A stretch of DNA of 64,000 nucleotides from CAIVAT01 sp049317265 (lineage in GTDB: Bacteria > Bacteroidota > Bacteroidia > Bacteroidales > FEN-979): NCBI GenBank assembly GCA_049317265.1, contig JBMOIP010000009.1, positions 1 through 64,000 of the forward strand, read 5' to 3'. Positions within the stretch are counted from its first letter, which is position 1; every line of letters starts with the position of its first letter. Positions 1-7,082 of the stretch are shown here, in pieces. The translations under genes and the position numbers were made by a program. Below the pieces are notes generated by a model. The model ran no database searches and had not been told where the DNA came from. It saw only the letters and a list, made by a program, of their open reading frames with translations.

Positions 1-471
1 AAAGAGGCATGGGTCATCATCAAACTCAACAGTTTGGTCGACGGAGCCATGGTGAAAAAGCTCTACAAAGCCAGCCAGGCGGGCGTCAGGATCAAACTTA
101 TCATCCGTGGGATCTGTACCCTGGTCCCAGGCATTCCCGGATTAAGTGAGAATATAGAAGCCATCAGCATCGTTGACCGTTTCCTTGAACACGCCCGGAT
201 CCTTGTTTTCTGTAATGGCGGCGACAACCAGTACTACATCACCTCCGCCGACTGGATGGTACGCAACTTCGACAACCGTATTGAGGTGGCAACACCGATT
301 TTCGATCCGGAGATCCGTGCACAACTATGTAAAATGTTAGACCTCCAGTTATCCGACAATGTAAAAGCCAGGGTGATCGGCCCCGATAAGCAAAACGAAT
401 ACAAAAAAACCGACGGTCCCGAAATCCGCTCCCAGCTGGAGATCTATAACTATCTCAAAAAGCAGGTTTAA
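1..471 (+). CDS. ppk1: Polyphosphate kinase 1, C-terminal part (5' end outside window)
   Basis: The reading frame is open from base 1, so the N-terminal part of the gene lies outside the window; about 156 C-terminal residues remain. They match the C-terminal PLD-like catalytic domain of PPK1, which reversibly makes polyphosphate from ATP: NSLVD, then LYKASQAGV, the RGICTLVPG segment and the SIVDRFLEHARI stretch are all family hallmarks. The usual RGICxLRPG has V in place of R here. The protein ends in KKQV after a normal-looking C-terminus. Family assignment is firm; the full length cannot be judged. Confidence 0.93.
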   Translation, partial: KEAWVIIKLNSLVDGAMVKKLYKASQAGVRIKLIIRGICTLVPGIPGLSENIEAISIVDRFLEHARILVFCNGGDNQYYITSADWMVRNFDNRIEVATPIFDPEIRAQLCKMLDLQLSDNVKARVIGPDKQNEYKKTDGPEIRSQLEIYNYLKKQV

Positions 472-495
472 TCGTAAATCGTCCAATCGTAAATC
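470..495 (+). repeat. AATCGTAAATC leader repeat, 2 copies
   Basis: Two perfect copies of AATCGTAAATC (470-480 and 485-495) fill almost the whole gap between the ppk1 stop and the next start codon at 499. The same unit lies before cox3, cox4 and cox2 in this window. Confidence 0.8.
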
Positions 496-498
496 AAA

Positions 499-813
499 AT
501 GTCTGTCCTGAGATTCATCTTCCGCATCATAACCAATAAATTCTTCCTGACAACGGTGGCATTTATTGTGTGGATGATCTTTTTCGACAGCAACAACCTG
601 TTAACGCGCAACCACTTGCAGGAGAAACTCGATGTGCTGAACCTTGAAAAGCAGTTTTACATGCAGGAGATCCGGAAAGATTCCATATTGACCAGTCAGC
701 TGATGACCGATAGTTCCCAACTCGAGAAGTTTGCCAGGGAACGGTACCTGATGAAAAAAGAACAGGAGGATCTCTTCCTGGTGATCGATACTACTGCGGA
801 TCGACATCCATAA
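499..813 (+). CDS. Septum formation initiator family protein (DivIC/FtsB-like)
   Basis: This 104-residue single-pass protein has the DivIC/FtsB layout: a short cytoplasmic start, one membrane segment at about residues 14-31 (LTTVAFIVWMIFF), then a periplasmic coiled coil and the conserved FARERYLMKKEQEDLFLV end. Members bridge early and late divisome proteins and activate septal wall synthesis; that role is inferred from the family. The gene starts 3 nt after an AATCGTAAATC repeat, and its 3' end overlaps the convergent priA gene by 23 nt. Confidence 0.88.
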   Translation: MSVLRFIFRIITNKFFLTTVAFIVWMIFFDSNNLLTRNHLQEKLDVLNLEKQFYMQEIRKDSILTSQLMTDSSQLEKFARERYLMKKEQEDLFLVIDTTADRHP

Positions 814-3292
814 GGATCTTCACCGGCCTGAAAGCCGGAATCAAATGAAACCTTCCTATCTGTTCCATCAATTTGGCTTTCATGGCCGCCGATGAAACTT
901 CGCGCTCCATCTTGAACATGATGTGCTTGATATAGTAGTTCATGATCCTGGACACCATCGGAAATTCAGGTCCGAGGATCCGTTTTCCAAATGCCTTCCT
1001 TAACAATTTTGCCAGTTCATCTGCACCCTTATTCAGCAATTCAGGGTCCTTGTGTTTCAATTTCAGGAGGACAAGGCGTGTATATGGAGGATAGTTAAAC
1101 TTATATCTTTCAACCAATTGCTGCTTAAACATCGCGAGGTAGTCGTTTTTAACCACATGGAGGATAACCTGGTGCCCGGGGTTATAGGTCTGGATGATCA
1201 CCTTGCCCTGTTTGTACCGCCTTCCCGAACGTCCGCTCACCTGTGCCATGAGCTGGTAACTTCGTTCCGCCGCCCTGAAATCGGGATAACTGAGCATGTT
1301 GTCGGCATTCAGGATGCACACGAGGCTTACATTGTCGAAATCAAGACCCTTTGTAACCATCTGTGTTCCAACCAGAATGTCAATTTTTCGCGCCTCAAAA
1401 TCACCAATAATCTGTTGAAGTGAGTATTTACTTCGGGTGGTGTCCAGGTCCATCCTCCCAATGCGCGCCTTGGGAAATAACAGTCCAAGTTCCTCCTCCA
1501 CCTTTTCAGTTCCAAATCCCTTCATTTTGATGTTCACGCCGTGGCAGGTGGGGCATTTATCGGGGATTGCTGCAATATAACCGCAGTAATGACAACGTAA
1601 CTGATTGATTTTCTTATGATAAACAAGGGTTACATCACAATTTTTACAGGAAGGCATCCAGTGGCAAAGGTCGCATTCGAGGCGCAGTGAAAACCCCCGG
1701 CGGTTTTGGAAAAGGATGGCCTGCTCTCCATGCTCAAGGGCAGTGGCAACCTGGGTAAGCAACGTCGAAGAAAAGTGGTTTTTCATCAATCCCCGGCGGA
1801 GGGCCTCCTTCACGTCAACAATCTCAATCTTAGGCATCTCCATGTTGCCAAAACGCTCAAAGAGTTCGGTGAGTCCATACTTTCCCTGCATGGCATTAAA
1901 GTAACTTTCAACCGATGGCGTTGCAGAACCAAGCAGTGTTTTTGCCCCATGGAGGTGAGCAAGGTAGATGGCAGCATCGCGGCCGTTGTACCGGGGTGCC
2001 GGCTCCATCTGTTTGAATGAAGGATCATGCTCCTCATCCACCACCACCAGTCCAAGGTTAGAGAATGGAAGGAACAAGGATGAACGAGCTCCGAGAATGA
2101 TGTCGTATTGCCGGGCGGGTGAATGCCCGGCCGAGTTTCTGTTCAATACTGCATTCCAGATTTCAACCCGTTCATGCACATTGAACCGGGAGTGGTAGAC
2201 TCCCACCCTGTCACCGAAATACTTCTGCAGCCTGCTGATTATCTGTGTGGTAAGTGCGATTTCGGGGAGCATGAAAAGGACCTGTTTCCCCTGGTCAATT
2301 ACTTCCCGGATCAGCTTGATATAGAGTTCAGTCTTCCCACTGGAAGTTACCCCGTGAAGCAATACCACATCTTTTGTTTCAAATGCCTCCCTGATCTTCA
2401 CCAGCGCCTCCTGCTGGCCGGTTGTAAGTTCTATCTGTTCGGAGTCAGACTCCTGCCCTTTCGCATCGAAGCGGCTTACGACCTTGTCGTAACACCCGAA
2501 AACTCCTTTTGTGACAAGGATATCAAGTTGTCCGGAGTTGCATTTTGACTGCTTCAGCAACTCCTGGCGCTTCACCTCCTTCAACTCCCCGAAACCATAC
2601 CCTGAGAGCCTGATGAATGTCATGACCAGCGCAAGCTGCTTTTTGGCCCGTTTCTCAAGCTGGTCAAACAAAATTCTCACAGCCTCCTCATTTTCAACGT
2701 ATTCAGGCATCATCCTGACAAATGTCTCGCGCCTGGGTTTATATGGATCATTCAACTCCTCTTCGGGTACGATGATTCCCTTTTCGATGAGCGTTTTAAT
2801 GACCGGGATGGTCTTCTGCTGATCAAGGATTTTCGCCACTTCAGAGATGGCAATGCTTTTCCGGTGATGGAGTGCCTCAACAAGGAGCAACTCCTTTTCC
2901 GACAACTCCGACACATCATCCGGGAGCACCGGGTTTAAGGCAATCCTCGATTCGCTGGCAAGTTTGAAGGCCGATGGCAAGGCCGCATTCATCACCTCTC
3001 CGGGATGGCACAGGTAATAACCCGACAACCATTCCCAGAAAGCATGCTGTACCGGGGTGACTATAGGGTTTTCATCCAGGATTGAAAGGATATACTTTGG
3101 AATATATTCTGACGGAGGGGTTTCATGAATCCGGGTGACAAGTGCCGTGTAGATTTTCTTCACTCCGAATTGCACAACCACCCTGACCCCGGCCTGAACC
3201 TGGTCATTCAGTTCAAAGGGGACACGATAGGTGAAGGTTCCGCCCACGGGAAGGGGCAGCATGACATCGGCAAACAGGGTGATCCGTTCCAA
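791..3292 (-). CDS. priA: Primosomal protein N' (PriA helicase)
   Basis: PriA reloads the replicative helicase at stalled forks. The N-terminal 3'-DNA-binding domain opens with ITLFADVMLPLPV. Walker A (GVTSSGKTELY), the DEEH box (VVDEEHDPSFKQ) and an eight-cysteine zinc-binding insert (CDLC, CKNC, CHYC, CPTC) follow, and then helicase motifs such as LVGTQMVTKGLDF. The frame is open upstream to 3415, inside pfkA, but those residues do not resemble PriA. I place the start at TTG 3292, which gives MERITLFADV, 833 residues, and lies 19 nt after the pfkA stop. The upstream neighbour in the same direction is pfkA, so the two are probably cotranscribed. Confidence 0.93.
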   Translation of the reverse strand: MERITLFADVMLPLPVGGTFTYRVPFELNDQVQAGVRVVVQFGVKKIYTALVTRIHETPPSEYIPKYILSILDENPIVTPVQHAFWEWLSGYYLCHPGEVMNAALPSAFKLASESRIALNPVLPDDVSELSEKELLLVEALHHRKSIAISEVAKILDQQKTIPVIKTLIEKGIIVPEEELNDPYKPRRETFVRMMPEYVENEEAVRILFDQLEKRAKKQLALVMTFIRLSGYGFGELKEVKRQELLKQSKCNSGQLDILVTKGVFGCYDKVVSRFDAKGQESDSEQIELTTGQQEALVKIREAFETKDVVLLHGVTSSGKTELYIKLIREVIDQGKQVLFMLPEIALTTQIISRLQKYFGDRVGVYHSRFNVHERVEIWNAVLNRNSAGHSPARQYDIILGARSSLFLPFSNLGLVVVDEEHDPSFKQMEPAPRYNGRDAAIYLAHLHGAKTLLGSATPSVESYFNAMQGKYGLTELFERFGNMEMPKIEIVDVKEALRRGLMKNHFSSTLLTQVATALEHGEQAILFQNRRGFSLRLECDLCHWMPSCKNCDVTLVYHKKINQLRCHYCGYIAAIPDKCPTCHGVNIKMKGFGTEKVEEELGLLFPKARIGRMDLDTTRSKYSLQQIIGDFEARKIDILVGTQMVTKGLDFDNVSLVCILNADNMLSYPDFRAAERSYQLMAQVSGRSGRRYKQGKVIIQTYNPGHQVILHVVKNDYLAMFKQQLVERYKFNYPPYTRLVLLKLKHKDPELLNKGADELAKLLRKAFGKRILGPEFPMVSRIMNYYIKHIMFKMEREVSSAAMKAKLMEQIGRFHLIPAFRPVKILMDVDPQ

Positions 3293-3311
3293 CCGGAAAA
3301 GGTTTAGCGCA

Positions 3312-4292
3312 TTAAAGAGCGAGGATCCGCGACATTTCGAGCATCTCCTTGTTGATATCCTTGTGGTGTTTGATGGCCTTGTCAAACGGAGTATAGACCA
3401 CCTCTTTATTGACAATGCCGGCCATCACTCCACGCTGGCCTGAGATCAATCCCTGCACGGCAAGGTATCCCAGCGAGCTGGCCAGGACACGGTCAAATCC
3501 GCTTGGTGATCCGCCCCGCTGAATATGACCCAGGATCGTTACCCGTGCATCCATCTCCGGGAGTTTCTCCTTCACTTTTTTGGCCACTTCATATGCGCCA
3601 CCGCTGTCGTCACCTTCTGCCACGATCACGATACCCGATGTTTTACTTCTGCGCCAGTCATGTTTCAGCAGGCGTGTAAAATTGTCGATATAGGTTGTTG
3701 TTTCAGGAACCAGTATAAATTCCGCTCCGCAGGCAACGCCGCTGCGCAGGGCTATAAACCCGGCATCACGCCCCATTACCTCGATGAAAAAGAGCCGTTC
3801 GTGCGCATTGGCTGTGTCGCGGATCTTGTCTGCAGCCTCCACCACTGTATTCACCGCAGTGTCATATCCTATCGTTGCATCGGTGCCATAAAGGTCATTG
3901 TCGATGGTACCCGGCAACCCGATGATGGGGAAATTGAACTCCTTGTCGAAGATGGAAGCCCCTGTGAATGTGCCATTGCCGCCGATCGTCACAAGGGCAT
4001 CGATGCCGTGTTCACGAAGGTTGTTGTAGGCCTGGAGACGGCCGTTATACTCCATAAACCGCTTGCTTCTTGCGGTTTTCAGGATGGTCCCTCCCCGCTG
4101 GATAATGTTCGACACCGAATTGCTGTACATCTGTTCGATCTGGTTGTCGATCATTCCTTCATAGCCGCGATAGATGCCAAAAACATCGATCCCGCTGAAA
4201 ATGGCCGTACGCACTACCGCCCTGATGGCAGCATTCATCCCCGGTGAGTCGCCTCCCGAGGTCATTACTCCGATTCTGGTTATTTGTGGCAT
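3312..4292 (-). CDS. pfkA: 6-phosphofructokinase
   Basis: A 326-residue PfkA of normal bacterial length, committing fructose 6-phosphate to glycolysis. Visible signatures are GGDSPGMNAAIRA (residues 13-25), the catalytic GTIDND loop (129-133, with D131 as the base), MGRDAGF and HIQRGGSPSGFDR. The nucleotide/Mg loop, normally GGDG, reads GGNG (N106, codon AAT), an unusual substitution at the metal-coordinating aspartate. The remaining active site is intact, so activity is probably kept, but phosphoryl-donor preference or Mg handling could differ. A TACTTTTG -7 box lies about 24 nt upstream. priA follows in the same direction. Confidence 0.95.
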   Translation of the reverse strand: MPQITRIGVMTSGGDSPGMNAAIRAVVRTAIFSGIDVFGIYRGYEGMIDNQIEQMYSNSVSNIIQRGGTILKTARSKRFMEYNGRLQAYNNLREHGIDALVTIGGNGTFTGASIFDKEFNFPIIGLPGTIDNDLYGTDATIGYDTAVNTVVEAADKIRDTANAHERLFFIEVMGRDAGFIALRSGVACGAEFILVPETTTYIDNFTRLLKHDWRRSKTSGIVIVAEGDDSGGAYEVAKKVKEKLPEMDARVTILGHIQRGGSPSGFDRVLASSLGYLAVQGLISGQRGVMAGIVNKEVVYTPFDKAIKHHKDINKEMLEMSRILAL

Positions 4293-4315
4293 AAGTGTTT
4301 TGTTTTTCTAAAGGG

Positions 4316-4323
4316 CAAAAGTA
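4316..4323 (-). promoter_or_regulatory. -7 box (TACTTTTG) for pfkA
   Basis: On the minus strand this reads TACTTTTG, a full match to the Bacteroidota -7 consensus TAnnTTTG, 24 nt before the pfkA ATG. I see no convincing TTTG -33 partner at about 19 nt. Confidence 0.55.
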
Positions 4324-4430
4324 CAAAATTTGCAGTCAGCCTATACCGCCTGTTCGGGGACCTTGTGCTGAAAAACCAGTTCATTTCGATATAACCGGCA
4401 GATAATATTACAGTTTCAAGGCAGCTGCTA

Positions 4431-4928
4431 TTATATGTTTTTCCTGCTCTTTTTTTTACTTTTATCCGGGGTTCCGAATTGAACAGGCAGATTAAACTCA
4501 TAATCAACCGGTGACCCTCTTAATTTTGCAGGCACCCACTTCGGCATTGTTCTGATCGCATCCAGTGCAATGGAGTCAAGGACCGGGTTCAACCCTTTTA
4601 ACAGTTTAGGATTCACAATATCCCCGTTTGACTTAATCAGAAACTGAACAAATACCTTTCCGTTGATGGAATCCTTTCTCCAACCGGCCGGGGGTTTGAT
4701 TTTCAAATCCAGGTATTTAAACATCGCATCATAACCTCCGGGGAAATCGGGGGGATCGTCGGCAATTGTTCCTCCAATCTCAACACCAGTTGAATTTGAA
4801 GAATCTGTCTGCCCTTTTACAGGAAATGTGACAAGCAGGAAAATGAAAATCGAAATGATCCTGGAAAGCAGGGCAATTTCTGGAAAAATAGTGGACATTG
4901 CTAAAAGCATCCTTGCGGTTATCTTCAT
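4431..4928 (-). CDS. Exported TonB C-terminal-domain protein
   Basis: This 165-residue protein has a hydrophobic segment at about residues 22-38 (IISIFIFLLVTFPVKG) followed by a TonB/TolA C-terminal fold at about 70-155. Fold signs are GKVFVQFLIKSNGDIVNPKLLKG, LDSIALDAIRTMPKWVPAK and the end VDYEFNLPVQF. Canonical TonB has a long Pro-rich spanner; here the link is short and acidic. It may therefore be a periplasmic TonB-like module rather than an energy transducer. An alternative start is M11 (4898). The C-terminus is strongly basic (KSKKKSRKN). It lies downstream of the SUMF1-fold gene on the same strand. Confidence 0.75.
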   Translation of the reverse strand: MKITARMLLAMSTIFPEIALLSRIISIFIFLLVTFPVKGQTDSSNSTGVEIGGTIADDPPDFPGGYDAMFKYLDLKIKPPAGWRKDSINGKVFVQFLIKSNGDIVNPKLLKGLNPVLDSIALDAIRTMPKWVPAKLRGSPVDYEFNLPVQFGTPDKSKKKSRKNI

Positions 4929-4955
4929 TATTTGCCGGATCGTTAATATCTCCTG

Positions 4956-5795
4956 TTAAAAACCGATAAACTTTTTATAGAATGCCTTTTTCCTGCTTTC
5001 TATCGAATCCTTTTTCTGCTGTTCCCGCCTCGCCGGGCTTGTCTGGGGTTGATTACCGTTGGATACCGAACAGCATAACCGGAAGCCCACATAACCATAT
5101 CTGAAGGAAGGATTTGCGCTCTCACGATCGGAGGAGGCAAGACCTGTATTGTCGTAAAACCAGCTTCCACCGCGGATGATCCGAAAATTGCCATCCACCG
5201 GACCCTTTGGGTTCTTCACCTGCGATACCTGGTACCATCCGGGAGCGTACCAGTCGGCACACCATTCGAATACATTACCGGTCATGTCATAAATACCGAG
5301 TTCATTCGGCTTTTTCTGGCCAACAGGATGCGTTTTCAAGTCCGAATTCCCAACTTTCCAGGCCACTTCGGCCTCTTCATTGCTGCCGCTGTATTTATAC
5401 GCCTTCGAATAGATTCCGCCTCTTGCAGCAAACTCCCACTCTGCCTCTGTCGGGAGGCGATAGTTCATTTTTGTTTTCTCATTCAGGGTTTGGAGATATT
5501 CCTGTACGTTGTTCCAGCTGACCCGTTCAACAGGACAGCTGTCGCACCCTTCAAAATATCGCTTACTGGTGTCCTGATCCATGATCAGCCTCCATTCGTA
5601 TTGAGTGACTTCAAACCTTCCAATTCTGAAATCATCCAACACTATCTCATGAACCGGCTTCTCATCCGAACCGCCGGCAACTGAACCCATTTTGAATCTT
5701 CCTCCCTGAATAAAAACCATCTCAGGGATGATTACCTGCGCATAATTGATATGCAGGCATAGGCACATGATCCATGAGATCCCGACAATCTTCAT
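4956..5795 (-). CDS. SUMF1-fold (formylglycine-generating-enzyme-like) exported protein
   Basis: A signal peptide (about residues 1-19, ending in NYAQ) precedes a SUMF1/FGE-sulfatase domain: GGRFKMGS, EVTQYEW, PVERVSWNNV, YRLPTEAEWEFAARGG, NELGIYDMTGNVFEWCADWY, IIRGGSWFY and GYVGFRLC. The cysteine pair that makes formylglycine in true FGE after GGSW is absent (the segment reads GGSWFYDNTGLASSDR), so sulfatase activation is unlikely. In Bacteroidota such domains also occur in T9SS/gliding components such as GldK, but synteny does not support GldK here. The ATG overlaps the stop of the upstream methyltransferase gene by 4 nt (ATGA), suggesting coupled translation. Confidence 0.82.
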   Translation of the reverse strand: MKIVGISWIMCLCLHINYAQVIIPEMVFIQGGRFKMGSVAGGSDEKPVHEIVLDDFRIGRFEVTQYEWRLIMDQDTSKRYFEGCDSCPVERVSWNNVQEYLQTLNEKTKMNYRLPTEAEWEFAARGGIYSKAYKYSGSNEEAEVAWKVGNSDLKTHPVGQKKPNELGIYDMTGNVFEWCADWYAPGWYQVSQVKNPKGPVDGNFRIIRGGSWFYDNTGLASSDRESANPSFRYGYVGFRLCCSVSNGNQPQTSPARREQQKKDSIESRKKAFYKKFIGF

Positions 5796-6988
5796 CTGTT
5801 TTCTTTCTCATCATTGATTTTCCCATCCTGGTACCCCTTCTTCCCTGCAAACAGGTCAAATTTTAAAAAGCGGCACTCCAGCGGTCCGTTGAATACAGGG
5901 ATGCGGCGGGAGGGCCTTAACCCGATGAATTTGATAGACTCCAGGTCGGAGGAGATCATCCAGGCGGTATAGCCAGCGTATTTCCGCTTCAGGGTATCCC
6001 CTATCATTTTGTAAAATGCCAGTGAATCTTCAATTTCCAACCGCTCGTCATAAGGAGGATTTGAAATAATGAACCCCTTTTCAAACGGGGCCCGTGTATC
6101 TTCAAAACTCTTCACCTCCAGTGAAATATCATCGTACAGGGCAGTAAACTTAAGGTTTTCACGGGCCGAATCGATGGCACGCTCCGCCCTGTCTGACCCA
6201 TGCATTTTAACCGTCATCTCCGTGATGAGCGCATTGCAATCCTCTTTCACCTTCTCCCACAGGGCACTGTCAAAGTCGCGCCATTTCATGAATCCCCACT
6301 CCCCGCGGAAATAACCGGCGGGCATGTTTTTTGCGAGCATGGCTGCTTCGATCAGCAGGGTTCCCGAGCCGCACATGGGGTCGAACAACGGGGTAACGAC
6401 ATCCCATTCCGATAGTTTCACCAATCCCGCTGCAAGCACTTCATTGATCGGGGCCGGGCCGGTGCTTTTACGATATCCGCGCCGGTGGAGTGACTGTCCG
6501 GAAGAGTCGAGTGCCACCGTGCAGGAATCTTTGAAGAGGTGAACATTGACCTTGAGATCTGGATTCTCCAGGTCTACAGAGGGCCTTGTTCCCAGTTTGT
6601 CGCGTAACCTGTCGACAATGGCATCTTTCGACCGCTGGGCAACAAATTGCGAATTGGTAAAGACCGTGTATGAGATTACCGCATCAATGGCCAGGGAGTG
6701 TTCCGCATCAAGGTAATCTTCCCATGGGAATTCGTATATTTTTTCGTAAAGGTCCTTTTGCTCCAGAATTTCAAAGTGAAACAGGGGTTTCAGGATTCTC
6801 AGGGCGGTACGACAGCAATAATTCACTTTATACATCATCTCCCTGTCGCCTGAAAACGAGACTGCCCGGTTAAGCTTCATAACGCCCGTGGCGCCAAGTG
6901 CCTCGAGTTCACGGGTCAATACATCCTCCATTCCCGAAATCGTCTTCGCGATCAGCGGAAATGTTGCATCCTTCTTCAATTCATCCAT
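5792..6988 (-). CDS. rlmL: THUMP-domain 23S rRNA (guanine-N2)-methyltransferase, RlmL-type
   Basis: This 398-residue protein has an N-terminal ferredoxin-like/THUMP region (residues about 10-160) and a C-terminal class I SAM methyltransferase. SAM-binding and catalytic motifs are FDPMCGSGTLLIEAAMLA and the base-methylating ISNPPYDERL. It corresponds to the N-terminal half of E. coli RlmL, which methylates N2 of G2445 in 23S rRNA; the RlmK half is missing, as in most non-proteobacterial homologues. Exact target is inferred from the family. It is the first gene of a minus-strand unit and diverges from the DUF5686 gene. Confidence 0.88.
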   Translation of the reverse strand: MDELKKDATFPLIAKTISGMEDVLTRELEALGATGVMKLNRAVSFSGDREMMYKVNYCCRTALRILKPLFHFEILEQKDLYEKIYEFPWEDYLDAEHSLAIDAVISYTVFTNSQFVAQRSKDAIVDRLRDKLGTRPSVDLENPDLKVNVHLFKDSCTVALDSSGQSLHRRGYRKSTGPAPINEVLAAGLVKLSEWDVVTPLFDPMCGSGTLLIEAAMLAKNMPAGYFRGEWGFMKWRDFDSALWEKVKEDCNALITEMTVKMHGSDRAERAIDSARENLKFTALYDDISLEVKSFEDTRAPFEKGFIISNPPYDERLEIEDSLAFYKMIGDTLKRKYAGYTAWMISSDLESIKFIGLRPSRRIPVFNGPLECRFLKFDLFAGKKGYQDGKINDEKENR

Positions 6989-7057
6989 AATTTTCTGCCT
7001 CTTTACACCTTCCCGGTGATCTTAATTTTTGGGAAAGTTACGATTATTTTAAATTCT

Positions 7058-7065
7058 TACCTTTG
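7058..7065 (+). promoter_or_regulatory. -7 box (TACCTTTG) for the DUF5686 gene
   Basis: TACCTTTG matches TAnnTTTG and ends 17 nt before the ATG at 7083, leaving a short leader. No -33 TTTG at ideal spacing is evident. Confidence 0.55.
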
Positions 7066-7082
7066 AAAAAAATCACGTTTCC

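Noticed and set aside
3525..4247. 240-codon open frame antisense to pfkA
   Set aside because: Lies wholly within the well-supported pfkA and has no recognisable protein features.
4956..5795. Formylglycine-generating enzyme or GldK
   Set aside because: The catalytic cysteines are missing, and no gldL, gldM or gldN follows.
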